Translations under genes and position numbers: made by a program
The notes under the pieces: model-generated
What the model saw: the letters and a program-made list of their open reading frames with translations, nothing else
Databases searched by the model: none
Told to the model about the DNA's origin: nothing
NCBI RefSeq assembly: GCF_034555965.1
Contig: NZ_JAYDCK010000003.1
Coordinates: 1,116,001 to 1,180,000 of the forward strand
Source of the DNA: Aquicoccus sp. G2-2
GTDB taxonomy: Bacteria; Pseudomonadota; Alphaproteobacteria; Rhodobacterales; Rhodobacteraceae
Direction of reading: 5' to 3'
Length of the DNA: 64,000 bases
Shown: positions 1 through 10,207 of the stretch, piece by piece
Position numbering within the stretch: position 1 is the first letter of the stretch
Layout of the letters: each line of letters starts with the position of its first letter

Positions 1-806
<806 letters not shown>

Positions 807-844
807 GCCTGAAGCAAGAGACGCCCGCCCAAGGGCTTATGGGT

Positions 845-2548
845 TTATGGGCGCGGCACCTCTTCGGCGAGCTTGCCATAGGTGGTCTGCATTGGCGGCA
901 GGCCGCGGATAGGCAGATTGGTGACAAGCTGACCGGCTGTGCAGCTATAGCGCATGTCCAACTGGCCCGCCCCGGCGCGGGTAACCGGACGGGTTACTCT
1001 GGTGTCGCGCGTTGTCAGGGTGACCGTGCCGCGCACCCCGCCGGCATCTTGGCAAATGTGCAGCTCTCCATCCTTGGCCGACCAGCGCCCGAAGGCCGCC
1101 GTGGCATAGCCTTCGCCGCGCGCAACTGAGTCGTCATCGCGCAGCTCAAGCGCGCCGGTGACGGGTTCGGTGCCATAAACCCCGTCAGAGCGAAAGGTGA
1201 TGATGCTTGGCCCTTTGCGGGCATTGCGCAGCGGAATGCCGTTGGCGCGCATCCATTCAATCGGGCCGCCGCCGGTTACCTGCCACGTCCCGTTGAGGCA
1301 GACATCAAGCCGGGCCGTCGGCCCACAAGGCACGCAGGCGCGACGGCGCTCAACCTGATCACTGACGGTCTGATTGCTGTCGCCGGTGTTCATCCCGGCG
1401 AGCCAGTAGGTGCCGGGCGCGCCTTCTTCCACCTCGATTTCTTCCGGCCACGCGCCCCAGTTTCGTTCGGATTCGCGGCGCAACCCGATATTGGCGTTCG
1501 ATGGCGTGACGGAATTCCCCCATGTGCCGCAATCGTAGTCGACGGTGGCAAACAGGATCGCGAACGGCGCAAGCGTGACCCTTTGAGTGCCCGGCGCCGA
1601 GACGCGTCGTGTTTCGCTTGGGCTGGGCGAAAGCGCCAGATTACCGCCTTGCGGATGGGCAATGCGCCCGTCAACGTAGCTTTGCGCGAATTGGAGCCAC
1701 TGGGCATCGGGCAGGGCGGCCCGCATCGCGCTGCGTTGGCTGGCAGCCCCGTCCGCGCCCGCCATGGCGTGCAGGAACGGTATTAGCGTATTGGCGCCGC
1801 GTGTCTCCCCGAGCCAGAAGAAGAACGGGCTGGATTGGTGGCCCATTTCATTGAGCGGGATGCCGGCCCCTACAGCGTCATCGAACGCGGCTCCCCGGTC
1901 GGTCTTGGATTGGCTGCCCGAAACCGCGAGGGCGGAAAAATATTCCGCCGAGCCTTCGATCCACCATGTGCCGCCGCGGCCATAGCTGCCCATCTGTGCC
2001 GCTGTCAGGCTGGCATATTGCAGGCAATGGAAGATTTCATGCGCCGTGGTGACGGCGATTTCCAGATCGCTTGAATGGGACGTAAGCCCGTAAAGCGTGA
2101 CCAGACATTCGCCAGTGCGCGCGCCCGCCGGATCGCGCCGCCCATCGGTGATGGCGAGGATCTCGGGGCTTTCGGTAAAGCTGTGCGTGTCGTCAAGCAG
2201 CAGGATGGTGATATCGTCGATTGCGTAGCTGCCCAGTTGCGCCATCGCCACCGCAGCCGCACGCGCGCCGCGCTCGGCGCTGGCGACCATCGCGGGCGGC
2301 ACCGCCCAGCCCGCCGAGACATCCGAGATCGCCCTGATTGAGCGCGACCCTTCGGGCGTCGCATAAGAAAAGCGGAACTGCTCAACGCAAAGGATGCCTC
2401 CCGCACTCGGGGCGTCTGGGAAGCGGCCAAGATAGCTGCTGTCGGTGCAATCGCTGAACCCGGCAGAGGCGGGCAGGGGCGCCAGAGCTGAAATTGCCAT
2501 GATGGCAGCGGCGGTAATGACAAGCCAGATTGGCAATCGCAATGGCAT
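845..2548 (-). CDS. secreted protein with HExxH zinc-metallopeptidase-like motif
   Basis: A 567-residue exported protein. The chosen ATG gives a clean signal peptide (hydrophobic residues about 5-25, cleavage near ASA at 27-29) and has GAGGA a few bases upstream; the reading frame extends 31 codons further without a better start. Residues 170-174 are HEIFH, followed by WWIEGSAEYF at 196-204, so a gluzincin-like HExxH...E metal site is plausible. A C-terminal part of about 200 residues carries several cysteines and a lipocalin-like or repeat-poor beta pattern of unknown role. No close family was recognised; peptidase activity is inference from the motif. It converges on sufS. Confidence 0.72.
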   Translation of the reverse strand: MPLRLPIWLVITAAAIMAISALAPLPASAGFSDCTDSSYLGRFPDAPSAGGILCVEQFRFSYATPEGSRSIRAISDVSAGWAVPPAMVASAERGARAAAVAMAQLGSYAIDDITILLLDDTHSFTESPEILAITDGRRDPAGARTGECLVTLYGLTSHSSDLEIAVTTAHEIFHCLQYASLTAAQMGSYGRGGTWWIEGSAEYFSALAVSGSQSKTDRGAAFDDAVGAGIPLNEMGHQSSPFFFWLGETRGANTLIPFLHAMAGADGAASQRSAMRAALPDAQWLQFAQSYVDGRIAHPQGGNLALSPSPSETRRVSAPGTQRVTLAPFAILFATVDYDCGTWGNSVTPSNANIGLRRESERNWGAWPEEIEVEEGAPGTYWLAGMNTGDSNQTVSDQVERRRACVPCGPTARLDVCLNGTWQVTGGGPIEWMRANGIPLRNARKGPSIITFRSDGVYGTEPVTGALELRDDDSVARGEGYATAAFGRWSAKDGELHICQDAGGVRGTVTLTTRDTRVTRPVTRAGAGQLDMRYSCTAGQLVTNLPIRGLPPMQTTYGKLAEEVPRP

Positions 2549-2677
2549 AGGCGCGTCCTCTTTGGGAACCTGAGTCGCCTGCCATGATACACGGGCTTTC
2601 GCAGTTCGCGAGGTCCGTGCCAAAACCCGCCGGATTTGCATTGCGAGGCTGCGGTGAACCGTCTATAGAGCCGCGCA

Positions 2678-2754
<77 letters not shown>

Positions 2755-2786
2755 GATTCCCTGCGATTGAACGGGGCGGGTAGCCG

Positions 2787-3974
2787 TCAGGCGCCCTCCA
2801 TGACTTTCGAGATGTCGGCGATCATCCGGTCAACCGAGTAGAACCGCATGAATTGATCGCGCAGGGCGGTCATGGCCGGGGTGTTCACGAACATGTATTT
2901 CGCCAGTTGGCGGGAGTTTTTCTGTGCCAGCTCGACCCGGTGCCGTTGGCGCTTCTCATAGAGCGACAGGGCAAAAGCCATATGGTCACGGTCCGCGCGG
3001 GCCAGCTCATCGGCAAGGGCGGCGGCGCTATCCATCGCCATTGATGCGCCGACTCCGGCAGTGGGCAGAAACCCCGCCGCCGCATCGCCCAGAAGCACCA
3101 CCCGACCACGCGCCCAGACATTGCTGCGGATGTCACTCATCGGCCAATAGACCGCCTTTGCGCTGCGGTCGATGGTGCGTAGCGCATCGGCAAACGGGGC
3201 GGGCAGGGGGCGCTCAAGCAGGCGGTCGGCATAGGCGAACGGGTCCATCGCGGAAATCTCGGCCGCGCGTCCGGCCAAAAACATACCGCTGCGCGCTTTG
3301 ACCGGATAGAGCCCCATGCCCCAGCCGGACGCCCATAATTCACGATAGGTTTGCGCCTCGGCCTTGGCCGTATCGGTCCAGACCACGAAGCCGCCCCAGC
3401 CGGTCTCATGCGGCGTGACCTCTGCATCGGTGAGGATCAGCCCGCGCGAGTGTGAATGCACGCCATCGGCCAGCACCACGAGATCGAATGCCGCCTCTGA
3501 GCCGTCATCGAAGGTGACGCGGGTTTGCGTGTCTTCCTGCGCAATGGCTTGGATGCTGGCCCCATAGCGGATGTCCCCGGCATTGGCACGCAATAGCCGC
3601 AGCACTGCGCCGCGCTCGATCCCGCGATAGAGGCCGAAGCGGTCAATGATGTCATGCAGCGGAAACCGTTGGATGACCCGGCCCTTGCGGTTGTGCAAAA
3701 CGTAATCCTGCATCGGCTGGCTGGCGGCGATATAGGCATCCTTCAGACCCAGCCCATTCAGCACCCGCCCGCCCAGCGGCAAGAGGCCCAGCATATAGCC
3801 ATTGTCGCCCTCCGGGCCGTGGCGTTCGATGATTGCCGCCGGTTCGCCCCGGCGGCGCAGCAGCGCGCCCAGCGTCGCCCCGGCAATGCCCGCCCCCGCG
3901 ATCAGCACCCTAAGCCGCGCGCCATCAAGTTGGCGGTTGAGCGTGGCGGCGATGGTGTTCTTGCTCTCGGGCAT
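2787..3974 (-). CDS. FAD-dependent monooxygenase (PHBH-like hydroxylase)
   Basis: A 395-residue flavoprotein hydroxylase of the p-hydroxybenzoate-hydroxylase / UbiH-like group. The FAD dinucleotide motif GAGIAG is at residues 27-32, and the second FAD motif GDAAAGFLPTAGVG is near residue 295. The ATG at 3974 has AAGGAG at good spacing; the longer frame upstream overlaps the regulator and is rejected. It lies 5 bp downstream of a TetR gene on the same strand, so both are probably one transcript under the operator at 4635-4673. That context suggests inducible oxidation or detoxification of a small aromatic or lipophilic compound. The substrate cannot be told from the sequence. Confidence 0.85.
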   Translation of the reverse strand: MPESKNTIAATLNRQLDGARLRVLIAGAGIAGATLGALLRRRGEPAAIIERHGPEGDNGYMLGLLPLGGRVLNGLGLKDAYIAASQPMQDYVLHNRKGRVIQRFPLHDIIDRFGLYRGIERGAVLRLLRANAGDIRYGASIQAIAQEDTQTRVTFDDGSEAAFDLVVLADGVHSHSRGLILTDAEVTPHETGWGGFVVWTDTAKAEAQTYRELWASGWGMGLYPVKARSGMFLAGRAAEISAMDPFAYADRLLERPLPAPFADALRTIDRSAKAVYWPMSDIRSNVWARGRVVLLGDAAAGFLPTAGVGASMAMDSAAALADELARADRDHMAFALSLYEKRQRHRVELAQKNSRQLAKYMFVNTPAMTALRDQFMRFYSVDRMIADISKVMEGA

Positions 3975-3979
3975 CGGTC

Positions 3980-4612
3980 TTACTCCTTCTTCGGCGGTTC
4001 GGCTGCGGCGCGAAACATGCTCAGCACGACCTGGTTCAGGCGGGTCAGCTCTGCCGCATCGAGCGCCTGCCAATGGGCCGCGAACCAGCGGTCGGTTTCG
4101 CTTGCCATGGCAAAGAACATGTCCATCAAAAGATCATCCGGCAGGTCAGCGCGCACCGCGCCAAGCGCCTGCCCTTGGGCGATCAGCGCGGCAAAGCGCG
4201 CGCGGATCGTGGCACTGGTTTCTGTCAGGGCGACGCGGGTTTGCGGGCTTTCATAAACCCCCATCGCCAATGCGGCGAGCCGTGCATCGCTGTGCAGCAC
4301 CGTGCTGAGCCGGGTGAGCAGCGCATTGACCCGCGCCCAGAATGCATCTGGTTGATCGGGGTTGCCAAATTCGAAATCCATCTTTGCCAGCAACCGCGCA
4401 AAGGCGCGCTGCAACACGGCGGCGTAAAGATCGGTCTTGCCGGTGATGTAGTGATAGGCTTGGCCCTTGCTCATTCCAGCGTTGGTCAGAATCCGGTTCA
4501 ATGAGGCGTGGGCGAAGCCGTGGGTGGCAAATTCCCTCTCTGCCGGGTCAAGAAGTTGCGCGCGCCGCGCATCCGGCAGGGCGGCAAGACGGGCGCGTTG
4601 GGGGCTGGGCAT
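3980..4612 (-). CDS. TetR/AcrR family transcriptional regulator
   Basis: A 210-residue one-component repressor. The N-terminal 60 residues form a TetR DNA-binding domain (helix-turn-helix around SLNRILTNAGMSKGQAYHYI, then a tyrosine-rich K-T-D-L segment). The rest is an all-helical ligand-binding and dimerisation domain. It is the first gene of a two-gene operon with the FAD monooxygenase. A long palindrome directly upstream overlaps a promoter-like sequence, so autorepression relieved by the monooxygenase substrate is the likely scheme. The effector is unknown. Confidence 0.9.
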   Translation of the reverse strand: MPSPQRARLAALPDARRAQLLDPAEREFATHGFAHASLNRILTNAGMSKGQAYHYITGKTDLYAAVLQRAFARLLAKMDFEFGNPDQPDAFWARVNALLTRLSTVLHSDARLAALAMGVYESPQTRVALTETSATIRARFAALIAQGQALGAVRADLPDDLLMDMFFAMASETDRWFAAHWQALDAAELTRLNQVVLSMFRAAAEPPKKE

Positions 4613-4634
4613 TGCGGGTGGCCTTCACACGGGA

Positions 4635-4681
4635 TTAGACTGCTGGTCTAATTCATATAGACCGGCAGTCTAATTCGTCAA
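4635..4681 (-). promoter_or_regulatory. TetR operator overlapping the tetR-monooxygenase promoter
   Basis: Two 16-bp arms, 4635-4650 (TTAGACTGCTGGTCTA) and 4658-4673 (TAGACCGGCAGTCTAA), are inverted copies with one mismatch and a 7-bp spacer. Each arm is itself partly palindromic (TAGAC N5 GTCTA), which suits two repressor dimers. On the minus strand, TTGACG (4676-4681) and TATATG (4654-4659) with a 16-bp spacer look like -35 and -10 boxes, so the palindrome covers the promoter. The transcript would start 20-40 bp before the regulator gene. Confidence 0.8.
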
Positions 4682-4692
4682 GAGGGCGCCAC

Positions 4693-5667
4693 TTACAAAC
4701 CTTTCACCGCATCGGCAGCGATCTCGAAACTGGTGAGCCGCGCTTTGGGATCGTGGATTTGCCCCGACAGGATCAACTCATCAGGCTGATACCGTTCGAT
4801 CAATGCGGCAAGCTGTGCGCGCACCTGTTCGGGCGTGCCGACGGCGGCGATGGAGAGCGCATGTTCGGCCCCTTTGATGGCCTGTTCACTGCCCTCAACA
4901 CGGTCGCGCGGGGCGGGCAGGGGGCCGGGGCGACCCGAACGCAGATTGATGAAGCCCTGCAATTGCGAAGAGCGCAGGCGATGCGCTTCGGCCTCGGTTT
5001 CGGCGGCAAAGACATTGACCGCCAGCATGAAGCGCGAGGCATCGGTGATCCCGGCCTGAAACCGCTCGCGGTAGGTGGGCAGAGCATGATCAAGCGCATC
5101 CGGGGCAAAATGGCTGGCAAAGGCGTAAGGCAGACCGAGATGCGCCGCCAATTGCGCGCCAAACAGCGAGGAGCCGAGAATCCACACCGGCACCTGCGTG
5201 CCTTCGCCCGGCACCGCGCGCACCTTCTGGCCCGGTTGCGGCGGGTTCAAAAAGCCGATCAACTCAATCACCTCTTCGGGGAAGTTGTCTTCCATCCGCC
5301 CACGCCGCAAAGCATAGGCGGTCGCGCCATCGGTGCCCGGCGCGCGGCCAAGGCCAAGGTCGATGCGAGGCCCGTGAATTTCAGCCAGCGTGCCGAACTG
5401 TTCGGCAATCATCAACGGCGCATGATTGGGCAGCATCACCCCGCCAGAGCCGACCCGGATCGTTTTGGTGTGCGCCGCGACATGGCCGATCAAAACGGCG
5501 GTCGCCGAAGAGGCGATGCCCGGCATGTTGTGATGCTCTGCCACCCAGAACCGGTGATAGCCCCAGCTTTCCGCCTTGGCGGCGAGTTCGGCCGTGTTGC
5601 GCAGCGCCTCTGCCGCGCTGCCACCTTCGGGGATCGGGCAAAGATCAAGAATCGAAATTTGCGGCAT
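4693..5667 (-). CDS. LLM-class flavin-dependent oxidoreductase
   Basis: A 324-residue luciferase-like (bacterial luciferase alpha-fold) protein. The start region [11 protein letters not shown] and the following [23 protein letters not shown] and [11 protein letters not shown] blocks are typical of the YhbW-type group of FMN-binding LLM oxidoreductases. The ATG at 5667 has AAAGGA upstream; an alternative ATG five codons earlier lacks this spacing. It lies upstream of the TetR operon on the same strand but is separated from it by the operator and promoter. No partner flavin reductase is adjacent. The substrate is unknown. Confidence 0.87.
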   Translation of the reverse strand: MPQISILDLCPIPEGGSAAEALRNTAELAAKAESWGYHRFWVAEHHNMPGIASSATAVLIGHVAAHTKTIRVGSGGVMLPNHAPLMIAEQFGTLAEIHGPRIDLGLGRAPGTDGATAYALRRGRMEDNFPEEVIELIGFLNPPQPGQKVRAVPGEGTQVPVWILGSSLFGAQLAAHLGLPYAFASHFAPDALDHALPTYRERFQAGITDASRFMLAVNVFAAETEAEAHRLRSSQLQGFINLRSGRPGPLPAPRDRVEGSEQAIKGAEHALSIAAVGTPEQVRAQLAALIERYQPDELILSGQIHDPKARLTSFEIAADAVKGL

Positions 5668-5850
5668 GGGATTTCCTTTCATGCGTTCGATGCCCAGCCT
5701 AAAGCCCCCGCCGGGGAATGTCAGGGCGGTGCGGGCGGGGGCGGCGAAAAGTTCCGCGAGGTTATTGTTTCCATCTGGCGAACAATCGAAAGGCGGGTTA
5801 AATTTGTGACCATGCAGGTGAATTACCAGAATACACGCAAGGAAACGGCC

Positions 5851-6689
5851 ATGTTTGACGCTGCCCCGTTCGGGTATATCGAGCTAACCGGCGCGTTCGA
5901 TATTGATTTGATCGCGCGGTTTATCGAAGACGGCGGCATTGGCGGCAACCGGATGATCGTTCTGCGCGGGCTGCATTCCGAGGCAACCTGCGCCCGGCTG
6001 AGCGCGCGGTTCAATGAAATCGTCGCCAGCCATGGCAGCAATCGCGGCGAAGATGGCGTGGTCAGAAATCAGCAGATCGGGGCAACGCAGTTCAAGCGCA
6101 ACGGAGAGGCTTACGTCCGCGAGACCGTGCGCCATCTGAGCCATGTGATCGACCTTTATTCGGTGCTGCCCGCGCAGGACGTGGCGGGGCTTTTCCTTGA
6201 TGATGCGCTTGAGCGCGCGTTTCTCAAGCGGGGCAAGCTTTATCGCCCGGCGCGGCATCTGGGTGGGCAGTCGAATTTTGCCACCACGCGCAAGTGGCTC
6301 GATAATGGCAAGATGGCGCTGCACCCGCATGAAGATACTGCCCAGATCGCCCAAGCGGCCGAGGACGGGTTCGAGGTGGGGACAGGCGGGCACACCATCG
6401 CCGCCAATATCTGTTTGTCGGATGACGCGGAAGGCTCTGAAACCGTGCTGTGGAACCATCGCCCGGACCCGAAAACCCGGCGTGCGATGGGGCTTGAGAA
6501 GACCGGCTATCCTTACCCCATTGCCTATGCCGAGCAGTTCGACAAGATCAGCGTTACCATCCGCCGGGGGATCTTTACTTCATGAACGCGTCCTTCCTGC
6601 ATGGGGTCGAGATGAGCCAGACCAATGAGCGCATCACCGCCGGGCGGTTTCTGACCTGCACCGGCCATAAGGTGCTGAGCTGGACGTGA
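5851..6689 (+). pseudogene. 2OG-Fe(II) dioxygenase-like gene, split by a 1-base frameshift
   Basis: The first frame (5851-6585, 244 residues, SD AAGGAAA) carries the likely iron ligands H-x-D in HPHEDTAQ. It stops at a TGA just where the fold should continue. Adding one G to the five-G run at 6566-6570 changes the reading to GDLYFMNASFLHGVE and runs on to the stop at 6687-6689. That restores the GDLxxFN turn, the distal iron His (LHG) and the 2-oxoglutarate Arg (ERITAGRF). So the gene is either freshly broken, slippage-controlled, or has a miscalled homopolymer; the last seems most likely. Substrate unknown. The true product would be about 279 residues. Confidence 0.75.
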
Positions 6690-6790
6690 GTGCGGCAGCG
6701 CGCCCGTGTTTGACGGAATATTTCAAGCCTGACGCGGGGGGCGGCATCTGCTCTATTGACCGCGTGGGTTTTCCCTTACATATGCAGGCC

Positions 6791-8590
6791 ATGACAGACC
6801 TTTCACATATCCGCAATTTCTCCATCGTGGCGCATATCGACCACGGCAAATCGACGCTGGCCGACCGGCTTATTCAAGAGACTGATACCGTTTCGGAACG
6901 CGATATGAAGGCGCAGTTGCTTGACACGATGGATATCGAGCGCGAACGCGGCATCACCATCAAGGCGCAGACCGTGCGGCTTGAGTATACTGCTGATGAC
7001 GGAGAGACCTATATCCTCAACCTGATCGACACGCCCGGCCATGTCGATTTCGCCTATGAGGTCAGCCGTTCGATGCGCGCGGTTGAAGGCTCGCTTTTGG
7101 TGGTGGACAGCACGCAAGGGGTGGAGGCGCAGACGCTGGCCAATGTCTATCAGGCGGTCGAGGCGGATCATGAGATCGTCCCGGTGCTCAACAAGATTGA
7201 CCTGCCTGCGACCGATTGCGACCGGGTGGCGGAACAGATCGAGGATGTCATCGGGATTGATGCTTCGGGTGCGATCCGGGTGTCGGCCAAAACCGGGGAG
7301 GGCATTCACGAAACGCTCGAAGCTATCGTGCAGCATTTGCCCGCCCCGACCGGCAATGCCGATGCGCCGCTGAAGGCGATGCTGGTCGATAGCTGGTATG
7401 ACGCCTATCTCGGGGTGATCGTTCTGGTGCGCGTCATGGATGGCGTGATGAAAAAGGGCGACCGGGTAAAGATGATGTCGAACGGCTCCACCCATCTGAT
7501 CGAGCGGATCGGCGTGTTTCGCCCGGCGATGCAGCCGGTGGCGGCGCTTGGCCCCGGTGAAATCGGCTTTATCACCGCGTCGATCAAGCAGGTGCGCGAT
7601 ACCTCGGTTGGCGATACCATCACGCATGAGAAAAAGGGCGCGGATGAGCCTTTGCCGGGGTTCAAACCGTCACAGCCGGTGGTGTTCTGCGGCCTGTTCC
7701 CGGTGGATTCAGCGGAATTCGAAGACCTGCGCGGCGCGATTGAGAAACTGGCGCTCAATGATTCAAGCTTCTCGTATGAAATGGAAACCTCTGCCGCGCT
7801 TGGCTTTGGCTTTCGCTGCGGGTTCCTTGGGCTTTTGCATCTCGAAGTCATCCGTGACCGGATTGAGCGGGAATATGACATTGACCTGATCACCACCGCG
7901 CCGTCGGTGATTTACAACATCTACATGCGCGATGGCGAGATGGTGGAACTGCACAACCCCGCTGATATGCCGGACCCCTCAACCGTGGATCATATCGAAG
8001 AACCGCGCATCAAGGCGACGATCCTTGTGCCGGATGAATTCCTTGGCGATGTGCTCAAGCTTTGTCAGGACCGGCGCGGTATGCAGATTGATCTCACCTA
8101 TGCCGGAAGCCGCGCCATGGTGGTTTATGATCTGCCGCTCAACGAGGTGGTGTTCGATTTCTACGACCGGCTGAAATCGGTGACCAAGGGCTATGCCAGC
8201 TTCGATTATCAGATGATGGGCTATCGCGAGGATGCGCTGGTCAAGATGCAGGTGCTGGTCAACGATGAGCCGGTCGACGCGCTGTCCACCATGGTCCACC
8301 GCGACCGCGCCGAAATGCGTGGCCGGGCGATGTGCGAGAAGCTGAAAGAGCTGATCCCGCGCCACATGTTCAAGATCCCGATTCAGGCGGCAATTGGCGG
8401 CAAGGTTATCGCCCGCGAGACGCTGAGCGCGCTGCGCAAGGACGTGACCGCGAAATGTTATGGCGGCGACGCGACGCGCAAGAAGAAGCTGCTGGAAAAG
8501 CAGAAAGCCGGTAAGAAGAAGATGCGCCAATTCGGCAAGGTCGATATTCCGCAGGAGGCGTTTATTTCAGCGTTGAAGATGGATGGGTGA
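6791..8590 (+). CDS. lepA: elongation factor 4 (LepA), ribosomal back-translocase GTPase
   Basis: A 599-residue translational GTPase, the standard LepA length. The G1 motif AHIDHGKST is near residue 13, followed by G2 RERGIT, G3 DTPGHVDF and G4 NKIDLP. The C-terminal LepA domain ends in [28 protein letters not shown]. The start [13 protein letters not shown] at 6791 gives the family N-terminus; an ATG at 6782 and a GTG further up are possible but add non-conserved residues. The last 8 bases overlap the start of the next gene, although LepA itself looks complete. Confidence 0.96.
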   Translation: MTDLSHIRNFSIVAHIDHGKSTLADRLIQETDTVSERDMKAQLLDTMDIERERGITIKAQTVRLEYTADDGETYILNLIDTPGHVDFAYEVSRSMRAVEGSLLVVDSTQGVEAQTLANVYQAVEADHEIVPVLNKIDLPATDCDRVAEQIEDVIGIDASGAIRVSAKTGEGIHETLEAIVQHLPAPTGNADAPLKAMLVDSWYDAYLGVIVLVRVMDGVMKKGDRVKMMSNGSTHLIERIGVFRPAMQPVAALGPGEIGFITASIKQVRDTSVGDTITHEKKGADEPLPGFKPSQPVVFCGLFPVDSAEFEDLRGAIEKLALNDSSFSYEMETSAALGFGFRCGFLGLLHLEVIRDRIEREYDIDLITTAPSVIYNIYMRDGEMVELHNPADMPDPSTVDHIEEPRIKATILVPDEFLGDVLKLCQDRRGMQIDLTYAGSRAMVVYDLPLNEVVFDFYDRLKSVTKGYASFDYQMMGYREDALVKMQVLVNDEPVDALSTMVHRDRAEMRGRAMCEKLKELIPRHMFKIPIQAAIGGKVIARETLSALRKDVTAKCYGGDATRKKKLLEKQKAGKKKMRQFGKVDIPQEAFISALKMDG

Positions 8591-9176
8591 GTTGAATGAC
8601 CCCCGGGCCGTTGCGAACTTCATTTTGAAGTTTAGGAAACTGTTGGGTTATGACACCACTAACCTAGAACTTCAAAAACTTCTTTTCTTCTGCCATTCCA
8701 ACCATCTACTGAACACCAAAACACGTTTGATGTCAGGTTATTTCGAAGCTTGGGACTACGGACCAGTTCATCCAATCGTTTACAGAGCTTTTAAGGTCTT
8801 CAAAGGGCAGCCGATTCAATTTGAAGCGCAAAACGTTGACCCATTTACCAAAAAAGAGTTGCCCGTTCCTGACACACTCAGCGCCGAAGAAAAAACCAGC
8901 ATCTCCAGCACAGTATCGTCATTGTCAAGGTTTACTGCCGCTCAACTAGTTGATTTGTCCCACCGGCCAGATGGACCGTGGTCAGCGGTGGTCGCGAAAG
9001 CAAGTGAAGGCACGGTTTTGGGCATGCGAATTACAGACGAGTTGATTATTTCTTGCGCGCGCAACTCTAGAATAGTATCGTCTGACACAATATCTAGCAG
9101 GGTTGGGCGAGCTGCTGAACCAGATGGTGTGAGGTACTATGTCGAAGAACCTATTGCCGGTTATGGACCTGGCTAA
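8583..9176 (+). CDS. Panacea (DUF4065/SocA-like) antitoxin-domain protein
   Basis: A 197-residue protein whose N-terminal 75 residues match the Panacea / DUF4065 pattern (family knowledge). A helix with [16 protein letters not shown] is followed by the hallmark [18 protein letters not shown]. In the known SocA and PanAT systems this domain neutralises unrelated toxins encoded next door. The ATG lies inside the lepA stop region (8-bp overlap), and the next gene overlaps its 3' end by 38 bp, so the two are translationally linked. Base composition drops sharply here: the 60 bases from 8641 hold 23 G/C, against 37 in the 60 bases from 8221 in lepA. That supports recent acquisition. Confidence 0.82.
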   Translation: MGELNDPRAVANFILKFRKLLGYDTTNLELQKLLFFCHSNHLLNTKTRLMSGYFEAWDYGPVHPIVYRAFKVFKGQPIQFEAQNVDPFTKKELPVPDTLSAEEKTSISSTVSSLSRFTAAQLVDLSHRPDGPWSAVVAKASEGTVLGMRITDELIISCARNSRIVSSDTISSRVGRAAEPDGVRYYVEEPIAGYGPG

Positions 9177-9873
9177 CATCGCAACGCTGCCACTTCACGA
9201 ACGCCGCCAGCGTTTGGAAGCAAAACGAAAATTCGTCCCACCTCACTCTCTTGAGCATACTCGAAGGAATATCGGTATGCTCCTCGGTGTCGGGGACCCC
9301 TTGTTTCCTGATCACCCACGGCCGACCGATGACGAAATCCTAAGGCAATTCAAGGGCCGTTTGCCGAAGGGTGAAAATCGGGCTAAGCGGGACCGTGTAG
9401 CTAATTTGAAGAGAGCACGCGCACTCTTGGAGTTTTCGAGCTGTTCAATTTCTCGTGCAGCTTTAGAACCTCACAGAGCGTTCCCATTGGCAGAAGGGAC
9501 ATTCATAAGAACGGCTGATCCAGTGGTTCTAGAGGTTGATGGACGGATGTGCATTCCATCAAGCGATCTTAGAAAGTCTGGCACATTGTCAGAACGCGCT
9601 CTCGCGTTCTACTTTTCCATCAATTTCCATATGATTGTGGACTATGATCCCGTTTTTGCCGACTTTGACCTCGTACATTTGGATTATTGGGAAAAAGACA
9701 AAGATGAACTGGGTATAGTTCCCATTTTCCATTCTGGTCCACCGGTCTACACCTACGAAGATGTTGATCAGAGAATACGTGAAACACTGAAAATCTGGGA
9801 TGATGTGGTTCAAGGCAGCAAACGCCGTTCTCGCGGCGATGATAACGGGTATTGGTTTGGCCAAACTGGTTGA
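9139..9873 (+). CDS. unknown partner of the Panacea protein, candidate toxin
   Basis: A 244-residue protein with no domain I recognise. The start ATG at 9139 has GAGG 4-8 bases upstream and sits inside the Panacea gene. The N-terminal 100 residues are basic and helical (ERRQRLEAKRKF, GENRAKRDRVANLKRARALLEF). The C-terminal half is more acidic and aromatic, with DYDPVFADFDLVHLDYWEKDKDEL. There is no signal peptide or membrane segment. Low GC matches its partner (25 of 60 bases from 9601). The tight overlap with a Panacea gene suggests a toxin of a toxin-antitoxin pair, but that is inference from context alone. Confidence 0.6.
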   Translation: MSKNLLPVMDLANIATLPLHERRQRLEAKRKFVPPHSLEHTRRNIGMLLGVGDPLFPDHPRPTDDEILRQFKGRLPKGENRAKRDRVANLKRARALLEFSSCSISRAALEPHRAFPLAEGTFIRTADPVVLEVDGRMCIPSSDLRKSGTLSERALAFYFSINFHMIVDYDPVFADFDLVHLDYWEKDKDELGIVPIFHSGPPVYTYEDVDQRIRETLKIWDDVVQGSKRRSRGDDNGYWFGQTG

Positions 9874-9904
9874 AGTTCAAATGTAGGGTGGATGCCGATC
9901 CGCA

Positions 9905-9991
9905 CTAGCCAACAACCCGCATCTGCCAGCCCCCGGCGCGCTCGATCTGGCCGCAGAGCCGCATCAGGTCGCCGTCCGCGCCGAATGGCAT
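9905..9991 (-). pseudogene. 3' remnant of a second amidase gene
   Basis: On the minus strand these 87 bases read 28 codons plus TAG, starting MPFGADGDLMRLCGQIERAG and continuing GWQMRVVG. This is nearly the same as the last 29 residues of the intact amidase downstream (MPFGADAALMSLCGQIERAD, then GWQMRVAPA). Similarity ends abruptly at about 9991, so only the 3' tip survives. It marks the right side of the AT-rich Panacea module and shows that an amidase paralogue was deleted here. Confidence 0.75.
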
Positions 9992-10207
9992 GGTTGGCAA
10001 GCGACTGGTGGGAAATTACTCACTCTACGACGCCACCCACACCTGCCAGTCTCATACGAACTCGATTCAACCACCATTCCAGACACCCCCCAACCAACCG
10101 TCCCGCCCGGTGGGCACCGCCGGGCAGCGCCCGCCCGCCCCATGGCGGGCGCTTTGCGCCCACCCGGCAGGCGCTGCCCTCAGTGTGGGGGTGCAGGCGG
10201 AGGCAGC
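9992..10207. repeat. non-coding stretch with nested palindromes
   Basis: Between the amidase remnant and the intact amidase I see no gene. The notable structure is nested: outer arms GGGCAGCGCC (10122-10131) and GGCGCTGCCC (10170-10179) are perfect inverted repeats, and inner arms AGCGCCCGCC (10126-10135) and GGCGGGCGCT (10144-10153) are also perfect. The two stems compete, because they share bases 10126-10131. It could be a REP-like extragenic palindrome or a terminator region for the amidase, but no T-run follows on either strand. Confidence 0.5.

Noticed and set aside
4753-5850. Long plus-strand open frame opposite the LLM oxidoreductase
   Set aside because: It is the antisense of a clear gene and has no SD; only its last part, from 5851, is coding.
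6566-6570. Phase variation through the G run
   Set aside because: A five-base run is short for slippage, and similar indels occur in four other genes, so an assembly error is more likely.
8572-9875. 7-base direct repeat GTTGAAG at 8572-8578 and 9869-9875 flanking the Panacea pair
   Set aside because: Too short to count as an insertion duplication; expected by chance over 1.3 kb. No transposase or integrase is present.
10031-10071. Possible third, more decayed copy of the amidase 3' end
   Set aside because: About 27 of 41 bases match and no frame is preserved; too weak to call.
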